From: JANOMH01 sp031422295
Lineage (GTDB): Bacteria; Pseudomonadota; Alphaproteobacteria; Rhodobacterales; Rhodobacteraceae
DNA length: 64,000 nt
Assembly (NCBI GenBank): GCA_031422295.1
Contig: JANOQM010000095.1
Span: forward strand, 54,739-118,738
Direction: 5' to 3'
The position numbers were made by a program, and so were the translations under genes. Below, one piece after another: positions 25,607 through 34,435 of this stretch (positions are counted from its first letter, which is position 1; the number at the start of each line of letters is the position of its first letter). The notes under the pieces are model-generated. The model ran no database searches. It worked only from the letters and a program-made list of their open reading frames with translations, and was not told the DNA's origin.

Positions 25607-26467
25607 CTATTCGGCAGCCAGCAGTTTTTCGTACAGGGCAGAAACGTTATGCTCAATGACATGATCCAGCATGTATTCTTGACCAATATCCACTGAGAAC
25701 CTGTCGCGAAAGTCGATAGTCTGAATACATTCTTCTTTGCTTTTGCCTTCAGCGACACATCTCGAAACCGCTGCGAGCCATTCATATAGAAAGGCGATTT
25801 GCGTATCAATTTCTTTCATTGTGCAGACCGGACCATGGCCAGGAACAACAATTTCGGCATCCAGCTTCTTTAGCTTCTGCAACGACGATATCCATTGCTG
25901 AATATTGGATGCATAGTGCCACGTCTGAACACCATTGAAGATTGTATCTGCTGTGAACAGAACTTTCCGCTCGGGAATGAAGACAGCGATCTGTCCGTCA
26001 GTATGACCTGGAGTGCAGATCAATTCAAAGGTCGTATCGCCCAGCCTCAGGGTCAGATCACCCTCGAATGTCAGCGACGGCTTGTTCATGCTCGCAAAAT
26101 AGGTTTCCTGATCTGGAAATAGCGCCTCATCATCGGGGTCGTCCGTTGGAACCGCTTCTTTGGCGTATTCATATGGATTGATTTCTGGATAAACGACCAT
26201 GAACTGTTCAAAGACGCGTCGGTGCGCGATGACGGTTCCCGCGCCGTTGAAGAAGTAGTTCCCGAATATGTGGTCCACATGATGTTCAGTGTTGATCAGA
26301 TATCTGATCGGGCCGTGTCTCTCGGCTTGCTGGCGCATTCTGACGGCAGACGCCGGAAGCTGGGGCGTATCGATAACGACAACACCCTCTGACGTTATGA
26401 CAAAACCGGGATTACATCCCCGCGTGTTGGTCTCGGCAAATACGCCATTGGCAACTTCCTTAATCAT
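25607..26467 (-). CDS. Metallo-beta-lactamase-fold hydrolase with ExHxDH metal motif
   Basis: A 286-aa MBL-fold protein. The signature normally reading HxHxDH is E61-H-H63-V-D65-H66, so the first metal histidine is Glu. The remaining ligands look present: TPGHTDG, FTADTIF and VVPGHGPVC. The fold covers lactonases, thioesterases and other hydrolases; the substrate is unknown. It is the first gene before the SDR, 24 bp apart, and its upstream region has a GTACAA-type operator candidate. A ring-opening or lactone hydrolysis step would fit. Confidence 0.9.
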   Translation of the reverse strand: MIKEVANGVFAETNTRGCNPGFVITSEGVVVIDTPQLPASAVRMRQQAERHGPIRYLINTEHHVDHIFGNYFFNGAGTVIAHRRVFEQFMVVYPEINPYEYAKEAVPTDDPDDEALFPDQETYFASMNKPSLTFEGDLTLRLGDTTFELICTPGHTDGQIAVFIPERKVLFTADTIFNGVQTWHYASNIQQWISSLQKLKKLDAEIVVPGHGPVCTMKEIDTQIAFLYEWLAAVSRCVAEGKSKEECIQTIDFRDRFSVDIGQEYMLDHVIEHNVSALYEKLLAAE

Positions 26468-26558
26468 TCCCTAACATCCTATCCGCCCCGCATCATATCG
26501 TTGGGGTTCATCAAAATCTTCCAAGATTTGGGGCAACAGTACCGTAATGTTGGTTTTA

Positions 26559-26573
26559 ACACAATTATTGTAC
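26559..26573. promoter_or_regulatory. Operator candidate, ACACAA-TTA-TTGTAC
   Basis: Right arm identical to TTGTAC, left arm four of six to GTACAA. It lies 92 bp before the MBL-hydrolase start, in the 248-bp space after the alcohol dehydrogenase gene. Same design as 27908-27922. Confidence 0.42.
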
Positions 26574-26715
26574 TATGGGCATTTATCGATGTCAAGCTCA
26601 CATCAACGTAAGACGTGCCTGTCATCTTGAATTTTTGTGAATCCCGCGCATGCCAAGGTCAGGTGCCTGAGGCGTGATAACCAACGCGCGTCGTGGACGG
26701 ACACAGTGTCCAGAG

Positions 26716-27789
26716 CTATGAATTTGGTTTTATAGCAATCTTGATAGCCCCGTCTTTGCGCTTTTCGTACGTGTCGAGGGCGGCGCCGAAATCTGCCAGT
26801 GCAAACCGGTGCGTCAAGAGAGGCTTCAGGTCCACCCTGTTCTCTGCAAGCATTGCGATTGCTTGCTCTGCAGTGTTCGGGTTAGCGCGGTTTCCAATCA
26901 GCTCAACTTCGTCAAGCACTATCCTTTTGATGGGCAGTATCGGATCGTCATGCGGAATGCCGATCAGTGACACGACACCACCTTTGCTGGCGGCAAGACA
27001 TGCCTCGCGAATTGATTTTGCCGTTCCTGCACATTCACAGACCCGGGGCACCCCACGATTATTGGTCAGCCGCATGACTTCTTGAACCACGTCGCAGTTT
27101 TGATAGTTCAAACCGATGGCACCCAGCTCGACTGCTTTATTCAACCTCTCGCCACTTCCCGACACAATTATGCGACCGGCACCCATCGCTGCGGCACACA
27201 GAGCGGCCATCAGGCCCTGCGGCCCGGCGCCTAGAATAAAAATGTCTTCGCCCGGCTGAAGTCGGGTTCGCTTTACGGCATAAAGCGCGATACTCAGCGG
27301 GTCGACGCAAGCAGAACATTCCAAGTCGAGCATCTCAGGGATTTTGCAGATGCTCTTGATTGATGCGCGTATGTACTGAGCATACGCGCCTGCGGTATAG
27401 TGGCCATATTGGCGGTGCCCCTTGGCCTCATCTCCATAATTCAGGCAGATGTTAAAGCGTCCGGTCAGGCAGTTTCGGCAGTAACCGCAGCCGCAATGCG
27501 AAATGGCACAGACACGATCTCCTACACGCCACCCCAAAGTATTGGCTCTTTCGCCCATCCTAACCACAGTGCCGGACCATTCATGTCCGGGGACGAACGG
27601 GAAAGCTTTCGGCCAGAAACCGGGAAAGTCACCGTTGATGATGTGGGGGTCGGTCCCGCAGATAAACGTGGTATCGACCTCGCAAAGAACCTCGTCGTCG
27701 CCGGCTACCGGAACAGCGATCCTTCGAATTTCAAATTCTCGTGGCCCAGAAAGAACGAGCGCCTCCATGTCATCTTTTATGGATTTCAT
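26716..27789 (-). CDS. Zinc-dependent alcohol dehydrogenase (MDR family)
   Basis: A 357-aa medium-chain dehydrogenase. Catalytic zinc residues are in FICGTDPHIINGD and PGHEWSG; the structural zinc cysteines are the CGCGYCRNCLTGRFNIC cluster. The NAD-binding loop is LGAGPQGLMAALCAAAMGAGRI. Threonine- or sorbitol-dehydrogenase-like members are the closest in general look. AAAGGAG lies upstream of the start at 27789. The promoter region carries the best copy of the GTACAA-N3-TTGTAC site. Probably oxidises an alcohol in the same pathway as the genes downstream. Confidence 0.93.
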   Translation of the reverse strand: MKSIKDDMEALVLSGPREFEIRRIAVPVAGDDEVLCEVDTTFICGTDPHIINGDFPGFWPKAFPFVPGHEWSGTVVRMGERANTLGWRVGDRVCAISHCGCGYCRNCLTGRFNICLNYGDEAKGHRQYGHYTAGAYAQYIRASIKSICKIPEMLDLECSACVDPLSIALYAVKRTRLQPGEDIFILGAGPQGLMAALCAAAMGAGRIIVSGSGERLNKAVELGAIGLNYQNCDVVQEVMRLTNNRGVPRVCECAGTAKSIREACLAASKGGVVSLIGIPHDDPILPIKRIVLDEVELIGNRANPNTAEQAIAMLAENRVDLKPLLTHRFALADFGAALDTYEKRKDGAIKIAIKPNS

Positions 27790-28487
27790 GTGCCTTTGCT
27801 CCTTTGGGTAACCGTTTTTCTCAGTGCGGTATGCCGTCTTCCCGCATCCCAGGCTCGTCAGCCCGTTCTCTGCACAGCCACTGGAACAGACTTGTTTTAC
27901 ACACTAAGTACAATTTTTGTACCCCGTAAATCAAATAGCATGAATTTTTGTTCTTCGGGACAAATTTTCTGTGTTGGTTGGGAAAGATATCGGTTTGGTT
28001 GGATCACTTACAGCAATGTCGCGCGCGGCCCCGACACAAATCAGTTCGCTGACGGCGGTCGGTTTGCACCCAAATTCCTTTACCCGGGCATTCGCCAGCA
28101 TCACTCGCCTGCTGTGGCTCACCGTGTCACCACGGCGGCAAGCCGAAAGTTTTTCGATGCGGTCGCAGCGTGACTCTTGCCGCGGGTTGGAACGACCCGC
28201 CCATTCGTTCTAAACCCCGAACGGATCGAACCGTTGATTGACCTCCTGCAACGGCGATAAGTGCTGAAAGCGTTTTATCGATGTGACGCCAAAGGTGGCG
28301 CAAGAAGCGGCTGTACAAAGAGCAGGACCATGACATCGCAGGTTCTTTTCATTCAAGGCGATGGTGCCGGAACCCAAGATGGGTGGGACAACAAGCTTGT
28401 TAACAGCTTGAGGCGAGTAATCAGGTCCCGTTACGACGACCGATGTCATCCCACGTGACTGTGCCAAAGCTTCGCGCAAAATCGCCC
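27790..28487. other. Intergenic region at the right edge of the A+T-richer block
   Basis: About 700 bp without a credible gene. It contains the perfect operator candidate at 27908-27922. From about 28.1 kb the composition returns to G+C-rich. Short frames on the minus strand (28210-28479 and others) have no recognisable domain and no ribosome site. GCGGGT and ACCCGC (28182-28187 and 28195-28200) could form a small hairpin without a T run. Confidence 0.5.
27908..27922. promoter_or_regulatory. Perfect operator candidate, GTACAA-TTT-TTGTAC
   Basis: A 15-bp inverted repeat with perfect 6-bp arms, 119 bp upstream of the zinc alcohol dehydrogenase start. Related sites precede the MBL-hydrolase and ABC binding-protein genes. 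Spacing and symmetry suit a helix-turn-helix dimer, possibly the XRE-cupin protein. Confidence 0.5.
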
Positions 28488-29456
28488 CTAGCCCTGTATT
28501 TGTAGCAACCGGTTTGCGGATTGTTCATCGGTGACCAGAACTGTAGGCGCGATGATCTGGATTGCAGCTTTGAGGGCCAGCAGTTTATCCGGCCCGCCCG
28601 AAACCAACACCCGCTCTGGGGTGCGGCGCAGTCTGCTTAGGTTGGCCGAAATCACGCGGGCGTTGACCTCGTGGTCGACGACGGCCCCGGCTTCGTCGAT
28701 GAAATTATACAAGACATCGCCAATCGCCCCCGCCTCAATCAGCGACCGGCGATCAGCTTCGGACAGGTATCCGGTGCGGTAACTGGTGGTCAACGTGGTG
28801 ATCCCGCCCACTGACAACAGCGCCATGTCCAGATTATCGGCCATCTCGAAAATTGACGCCAACCCGCAGCGTTCCAGCAGCGCATGTTTTGTCTCGGGGC
28901 TGTCCACGACAGCAGGAGCGGGGATCAGGAACCCTTCGCCCTGAAACAGCTCGGTGAATTGCCAGGCGAATTCGGCGGGGTTGAACCGACGCGCAGCGGC
29001 GATGCCACCCAGCAGGGAAACCACGCGGAAATCCTCCAGCGTTGCCCCTTCGATAAAGGCCAGTGTGTTATACAGGGTCCGGCCCCAGCCCACGCCGACG
29101 GTCATGCCCGATTTCATCTCGCCCGAGATAAACGCCCCGGCGGCGGCGGCAATCACCCGGACCGGGTCGCCTTCGGGGTCGGCAAAGGGTGCAAGGATCA
29201 CCCGTTTGATGCCGAACCGCGCCTCGATCGCCCGTTCGGTCTGCACCAGATCGGTCAGGTTGGTGGCAATCGTTATCCGCACCTCGTTGCGGCGGCGGGC
29301 ATCGGCCAACAGCCGCACCACCATGATCCGGTTGATTCCCAGCTGTGCGGCGATATCGCCCTGGGTGCAGCCTTCGACGTGGTACAGCCAGACGGCGCGG
29401 GCGCGCAGACGGTCGGTTTCGCGTTGCACCCCAGGACTGTTTTGCGCAGGTTGCAT
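28488..29456 (-). CDS. SorC/DeoR-type sugar-binding transcriptional regulator
   Basis: A 322-aa regulator: an N-terminal helix-turn-helix (CTQGDIAAQLGINRIMVVRLLADARRR) and a large SorC-type sugar-binding domain (MTVGVGWGRTLYNTLAFIEG, VVSLLGGIAA, LSVGGI). Start 29456 has AAGGAT upstream; the longer open frame overlaps the hydrolase-coding part of acoC. It is the last gene of the decaying dehydrogenase operon, 20 bp after acoC, and itself looks intact. It may control that operon or the neighbouring sugar transporter. Confidence 0.92.
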   Translation of the reverse strand: MQPAQNSPGVQRETDRLRARAVWLYHVEGCTQGDIAAQLGINRIMVVRLLADARRRNEVRITIATNLTDLVQTERAIEARFGIKRVILAPFADPEGDPVRVIAAAAGAFISGEMKSGMTVGVGWGRTLYNTLAFIEGATLEDFRVVSLLGGIAAARRFNPAEFAWQFTELFQGEGFLIPAPAVVDSPETKHALLERCGLASIFEMADNLDMALLSVGGITTLTTSYRTGYLSEADRRSLIEAGAIGDVLYNFIDEAGAVVDHEVNARVISANLSRLRRTPERVLVSGGPDKLLALKAAIQIIAPTVLVTDEQSANRLLQIQG

Positions 29457-29476
29457 GGCGATCCTTAAACAGAGTG

Positions 29477-30728
29477 TTAGCCGGGCGACAAATGACCGAT
29501 GATCCGCGCCACCCGGTCCGGGCATTCGATCTGGGGAATATGCCCCGCCCGGTCCAGCAGATGAATAGCGCAATCTGTCAGGGCCACAAGACCGTGCCGC
29601 ATCGGCAGGATATGATCTTGCCGCCCCCAGATGATTTGCGCCGGGCAAATCAGTCGTTCCAGCGTGGCCCGCAGGTCGAACGATTGGGTGCCATCAGGGA
29701 ATAGGGCTGCGGTCATTTCGGCCTGACAGGCCCGCAACGCGGGGTCGGTCCGCGTGGCCATCGCGGCGCGGGCGTAATCGTCAGAGATGCCGACAGGTGT
29801 GGCGGTCAGGCGGCGTAGCCACGGGGCCAGGCTTTCCACACGGGATGCTCGGGCGATGCCGCTTAGCGTGGCGGCGTCAATCTCGGGGCCAAGGCCTGCG
29901 GGGGCGATCAGGGTCAGCGCGCTGATCTGGCGGGGGCGGATGTCAGCCAGCGAAAGGGCAAGTGCGGCGCCCAGCGAATGCCCGATCAGGTGGATTTTGT
30001 CGTGGCTTAGTGTGGCAGTATCAAACGCCTCGGCCAGCATCCGCGCCAGTTGGGCAAAGCCCTCGATCCGCCGTTTCGGCGATTTGCCATGCCCGGGCAG
30101 GTCGATTTTTATCAGGGCCCGCGTGGTCCCCAGTGCCCGCTCAAGATACCCGTCCCGGCCCGCTGCATGACATGCAACGGCCCGGGTTCCGGGGTCCAAT
30201 GCGTCGGCGATTGCAGCGGCGAATCCTGCCGGTTGGCCACATCGTCGCGCTGAATGCGGCCCAGTGGGCCGGTGCCCAGAGTATTGGCCAGATCCAGCCC
30301 GCCCATATCGGCGCCCTTGCGGGCAGCAGGCGTGGCGCGGGGTTTTACCCGGGGTTTGGGTTCAGGGTCGGGTTGTGGCAGAGCAGTCACCGCGATGGGG
30401 TCCATCGCGGGAACGGGGGCAGACAAGGTTTGCGGCGGGGGCAGTTCGGCAGCTTCGCCCCGTCCATTGGGCGCATCGCCAACCCCCTCGCCCACCGCAT
30501 AAAGCCAGGCCACCACCGACCCCACCGCAACCTTATCCCCCGGCTGGGCATTGATATGGTGCAGAAACCCGGCGGCGGGGGCCTCAACCTCCATCGCGGC
30601 CTTGTCGGTTTCAATGTCGAACAAGGGGGCACCTTTTTCGACAAACCACCCGCAGCGACCAACCACACCGCCAGCGTGCCATGGGTCATGTCCATATCGA
30701 CCTTGGGCAGGATCACTTCCGTTGGCAT
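29477..30728 (-). pseudogene. acoC: Broken acetoin-dehydrogenase E2-type gene (lipoyl domain plus alpha/beta hydrolase)
   Basis: Three reading frames must be joined to recover an AcoC-like protein. The first (from 30728) reads MPTEVILPKVDMDMTHGTLAVWLV; the second (to 30112) continues FVEKGAPLFDIETDKAAMEVEA, the lipoyl domain, and a linker with GPLGRIQRDDV; the third (30199 to 29477) gives the hydrolase, IDLPGHGKS, the nucleophile elbow IGHSLGAA and GRQDHILP. Shifts lie near 30655-30675 and 30170-30240. The LLHGFG oxyanion segment expected before the hydrolase part is missing, so a sequencing error alone does not explain it. The first ATG abuts the stop of the acoB remnant. Confidence 0.85.
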
Positions 30729-31046
30729 CTAAACCTCGCGGGCGATCAGGCGGCGGGCGGCGGCCTCGATGGTATTGGCCTGCGGCACGGCCAGACGCTC
30801 CAGATCGGGGTTATAGGGGATCGCCGCCCCCACCGCCACACCCGCGCCACCCAGTTCGGATATAGGCGTATCCACCACCCGGTCAGGCCCGAGCCGGTCG
30901 ATCAGGTCCAGCGTCACCTGAAACGCGCCACCATAAACGCCGATATCCTCGCCCATCAGAATGACGGCGGGATCGGCCTCCATCGCCAAAGCCATCGCTT
31001 CGCGGATGGCTTTGGCATAGGACAGGATGCGGGGGGAGCCGTCCAT
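30729..31046 (-). pseudogene. acoB: Acetoin dehydrogenase E1 beta with large in-frame internal deletion
   Basis: The frame encodes 105 aa instead of about 325. It begins as normal E1 beta (MDGSPRILSYAKAIREAMAL, then DTPISELGGAGVAVGAA) and jumps directly to the C-terminal segment IPYNPDLERLAVPQANTIEAAARRL. Compared with the intact copy at 18794-19774, residues 72 to about 298 are missing. The junction is near 30821. The ATG at 31046 is one base after the E1 alpha stop. The product would lack most of the catalytic interface, so I treat it as a pseudogene. Confidence 0.85.
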
Positions 31047-31047
31047 C

Positions 31048-32052
31048 TCAGGCGGCTGCATGGACATAGCGGGTGACTTCGGACAGGTCCGGCGCGGGGC
31101 TGGATTTGGCAAAGGCGATGGCCTCGGCCACCGTTTCAACCGCGCTGGCCGCAATGGCATCCGCCGCGCCCTGATCCAATATCCCATGCGCGATCAGTTC
31201 GACCTGAAATCGGGCGATGGGATCTTTGGCAATCCAACCTTCGATTTCTTCTTTGGTGCGGTACCGGTTCCGGTCGGATTTGGAATGGCCGCGCCAGCGG
31301 TAGGTCAGGTTTTCGACCAGCGACGGCCCCTCGCCTGCCCGCGCCCGCACAATCGCGACATGCACCGCCATGGCCACGGCGGAAAAATCGTTGCCATCCA
31401 CGGTGACGCCGGGCACGGAATAGGCCACGGCTCGGTCGGCGATATTCTCGACCGCCGTTGACCGTTCGGTCGAGGTTGACATCCCGTATTTGTTGTTCTC
31501 GCAAACGAAAATCACCGGCAGTTTCCACACCGACGCCATGTTCAGTGCCTCGTGAAACGCGCCTTCGTTATTGGCCCCGTCGCCGAAAAAACAAATCGTG
31601 ACATCATCGCGGCCCAGCCGTTTGGCCGACAGCGCCGACCCTACAGCAATCGGCAACCCGCCACCCACAATCCCGTTGGCCCCCAGATTACCAATCTTGA
31701 TATCCGCAATATGCATCGACCCGCCGCGCCCGTGGCAATAGCCGGTCTGTTTGCCAAAGAACTCGGCAAACATCCGGCCCACATCGGCGCCTTTGGCAAT
31801 ACAATGGCCGTGGCCACGATGGGTCGAGGTGATTTTGTCGTTATCTGTCAATTCCATACAGGTGGCCATGGCGCTGGCCTCTTGGCCGATCGACAAGTGC
31901 ATGGTGCCGTGGATCAGGCCACGGGTGTAACTATCCTCGGCCCCTTCTTCGAACCGGCGGATCAGACACATCTTGCGCAGCGCCTCGCGCAGGGCCTCGG
32001 GGGTGTAGGTGCGGATGGCAAAGGGGCGGTTGTCGGGTGCCAAGCTGTTCAT
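31048..32052 (-). CDS. acoA: Acetoin/2-oxoacid dehydrogenase E1 component, alpha subunit
   Basis: A 334-aa E1 alpha that appears complete: RRFEEGAEDSYTRGLIHGTMHLSIGQEA, the STHRGHGHCIAKGADV and CHGRGGSMHIAD segments, and the ThDP motif FFGDGANNEGAFHE ... CENNKYG. The start at 32052 (MNSLAPDNRPF) avoids overlap with the upstream pseudogene. With its beta and E2 partners broken it could only work with subunits from elsewhere, for example the copy at 18.5-20.8 kb. It is probably on the way to decay. Confidence 0.88.
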   Translation of the reverse strand: MNSLAPDNRPFAIRTYTPEALREALRKMCLIRRFEEGAEDSYTRGLIHGTMHLSIGQEASAMATCMELTDNDKITSTHRGHGHCIAKGADVGRMFAEFFGKQTGYCHGRGGSMHIADIKIGNLGANGIVGGGLPIAVGSALSAKRLGRDDVTICFFGDGANNEGAFHEALNMASVWKLPVIFVCENNKYGMSTSTERSTAVENIADRAVAYSVPGVTVDGNDFSAVAMAVHVAIVRARAGEGPSLVENLTYRWRGHSKSDRNRYRTKEEIEGWIAKDPIARFQVELIAHGILDQGAADAIAASAVETVAEAIAFAKSSPAPDLSEVTRYVHAAA

Positions 32053-32065
32053 GCCAGACCCAACA

Positions 32066-32645
32066 TCACGTCCTGGCGGCGACGCCCTTGCCGATGGTGA
32101 AATCAACCCGACCTTCTGCGGATGACAGCAGCCCCCCGGCGCTGGCAGGCACCAGCAACTTGTTCAGGTCTTCGCGCGAACAGGCGGGGCCGTGCATGCG
32201 AAAGGCCGATTTCAGCGCCAACCGAAAGGATGCCTGTGGCGTCAATGACGACATCAATCAGGCCCGATTCCAGCAAGGTTTCAACCTTGTTAGTCGTGGC
32301 AATCCGGCCCGATTCAATAGCGGCATTCAATTCGTCGGTTGTATTGGTTGCCTGAGCGCGATCAGGGTCGCCATAAGCAATCGTTACTGACCGGCCCGCC
32401 GCCTGTGGGTTCAACTCGCTGATTGCGCTAATTTCAATGCTGCGCATATGGGCGACGCGGGACACAATATCGGTGCCCATCTCGCCCGCGCCGACAAGGC
32501 CGATGTGGATCGGTTTGCCGGTGTCGGCACCGGCAGCCAGATCGCGGGCAAGGCCGGTCAGGGCGACATTGGTGGGCGTGGGCTTCTCCTGTTGCGTGGG
32601 CCGATCCCATTTGAACATATGATACGCAGTCAACAAATAGTTCAT
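32066..32645 (-). pseudogene. COG4091-type (homoserine-dehydrogenase-like, SAF domain) gene with internal deletion and frameshift
   Basis: The first frame, from the ATG at 32645, gives an NAD-binding half: MNYLLTAYHMFKWDRP, then IHIGLVGAGEMGTDIVSRV and VDVVIDATG-like IDVVIDATGILSVGAEIGL. Near 32195-32205 it switches frame to RMHGPACSREDLNKLLVPAS and GRVDFTIGKGVAA, which are C-terminal segments of the same family. Roughly the middle 180 or more residues are absent and the extreme C-terminus is cut. The intact family is about 430 aa. A third broken gene in the same operon. Confidence 0.75.
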
Positions 32646-32679
32646 GCTGCATTGCGGCATATTTTGGTGAAAAAGGGAA

Positions 32680-32709
32680 TTGACACAGGGTAAACCTTGA
32701 ACACATGAT
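32680..32709 (+). promoter_or_regulatory. Sigma-70-like promoter candidate for the carbohydrate ABC operon
   Basis: TTGACA (32680-32685), an 18-bp spacer and CATGAT (32704-32709). TTGAACA (32697-32703) and TGTTCAA (32741-32747) form a widely spaced inverted repeat that could flank a regulator-bound region. The operon start is 128 bp downstream. Confidence 0.35.
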
Positions 32710-32837
32710 ACACCAGTGAAACGAAAGTTCACCAACCTGTTGTTCAACCGGATTCTGGCATGGGGAGTGCCTTTGCCATAGGTTGTTGAGCGGCAGACAG
32801 AATGATGACAACGTGACGCAAAGGGAGGAGACGACAT

Positions 32838-34391
32838 ATGACTAAGTTACTCAAGCCATTGTCCCGCCGCGCATTCCTGCACAGGACTGCCGCCGTGGGT
32901 CTGGTCACTGGCACTGGCGGGCTGGCGATGCCAGCACTGGCCGAAGCGCACCTGCCGGACATTCAGTCCGTGCTGGATAGTATTTCGGTGTCAGGCTATG
33001 TCCGCGCCGATTACCGCGAACTTTACAGCATGAACGACGATCCGCTGTGGGATCCGGCCAAGGATTGGATCCGCACCGTCGATTGGGACAAGGTTCGCAC
33101 CGAACTGGGCGGTACCACCGTCCGTTTCGCGATCGGTGCCGCCGATCAGGAATCCGCCGCATCCGGGCTGGCTCCATTCGAGGCGCTGTCAGGGATCAAG
33201 GTCGAACTGGTGCCAATCCCGGACGACAGCATCTATGACAAAGCGATTGCCGAGTTCATTTCCGGCAATGCATCCTTTGACGCGCTGCAATTCTTCAGCG
33301 CCTGGCTGGGCGATTTCGCGGGCCCGGGGTTCCTGCATCCGCTGGATGATTACGCCGCCAAATGGGCGCTGCCGCTGGACGACTTTTATGACACCTACCG
33401 CCTGAATTATGGCTATTTCGGCGGCAAACTGGTCGGCATTCCGTTCGACTGCGACATCCAGATGGTCCACTTGCGCAAATCGGTGATGGAGCCGATTTTG
33501 GGCGGGCCAATCGATCTGGCAAACTCTGTCCCCTCTTATGACGAGTTGATCCGCATCACCGGCGAGGCGAACAAGCTGGGTGGCGGTGTGGCGGGTGTCG
33601 GTATGCTGGGCGCGCGCGGCTTCTGGTCGACTTATACTTGGGAACATATCGCGGCGCAGGCCGGGATGCAGTTGTTCGACGAAAACTGGGAGCCTACGCT
33701 GGATACAGATGCGGGCAACAAGGGGATTGAAACCCTGCTGGCCCTGTCCAAGAATGCCATCGAAGGTGTCGCCGGTGCAGGCTGGGGTGAAAACCGCGCT
33801 GCCTGGCTGGGTGGTCAGGTTGCGGCCAACATCTCGTGGCAGGACAGCGGCACACAGGCGATGCGTCCGGATCAAAGCCAGATCGTTGATGATTTCGTCA
33901 CGATCTATGAGCCGCGCATTGCCGGTGGCGTGTTCGCGCCGCCAAACATTGCCGGTTCCACCAGCGTTGTGACCGCCACCAGCCAGAACCCCGAAGGGGC
34001 GTTCCTGATGCTCGCCTTCCTGACCACATCGTCGATCATGGCGATGAACGAGGCGAATGCCAACGGCGTTGCCCCCGGCTATCGGTCGGTTCTGGCCAAC
34101 GAAAAATTGCGCGCCGTGTCGCAGCCGATGAAGGTCTGGTCTGACAGCCTTGACCATGCGTGGTGTTCCCCCCGTCTGCCCGGCATGTTCGAAATGGAAC
34201 AGGCTTTGGGCAACGAGATCAACCGCGCCATCACCGGCCAGATCACCGGCAAGGAAGCGCTGGCCAATGGTCAGGCGGCGTGGAAGGTGATCATGGAGCG
34301 GCAGGGGTTCTACGGCGATGCCAAGCCCGTATCCTATGCCGACGCGTCGCCCGGCACCTATGTCGGTGCAGGCAAACCGTTGCCGTTCTAA
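32838..34391 (+). CDS. Carbohydrate ABC transporter substrate-binding protein, Tat-exported
   Basis: A 517-aa family-1-type solute-binding protein with an N-terminal twin-arginine signal (SRRAFLHRTAAVGLVTG, cleavage near ALAEA). The body contains LAPFEALSGIKVELVPIPDD and GKLVGIPFDCDIQMVHLRK, typical of sugar binders. It is larger than the usual 420-440 aa. GGGAGGAGAC precedes the start. First gene of an operon with two permeases, an ATPase and a sugar kinase, so the ligand is probably a sugar or polyol. Confidence 0.92.
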   Translation: MTKLLKPLSRRAFLHRTAAVGLVTGTGGLAMPALAEAHLPDIQSVLDSISVSGYVRADYRELYSMNDDPLWDPAKDWIRTVDWDKVRTELGGTTVRFAIGAADQESAASGLAPFEALSGIKVELVPIPDDSIYDKAIAEFISGNASFDALQFFSAWLGDFAGPGFLHPLDDYAAKWALPLDDFYDTYRLNYGYFGGKLVGIPFDCDIQMVHLRKSVMEPILGGPIDLANSVPSYDELIRITGEANKLGGGVAGVGMLGARGFWSTYTWEHIAAQAGMQLFDENWEPTLDTDAGNKGIETLLALSKNAIEGVAGAGWGENRAAWLGGQVAANISWQDSGTQAMRPDQSQIVDDFVTIYEPRIAGGVFAPPNIAGSTSVVTATSQNPEGAFLMLAFLTTSSIMAMNEANANGVAPGYRSVLANEKLRAVSQPMKVWSDSLDHAWCSPRLPGMFEMEQALGNEINRAITGQITGKEALANGQAAWKVIMERQGFYGDAKPVSYADASPGTYVGAGKPLPF

Positions 34392-34435
34392 GTTCAATGA
34401 CCGTCAGTGTCAGCACATCTACGCAGGGGGCGGCT

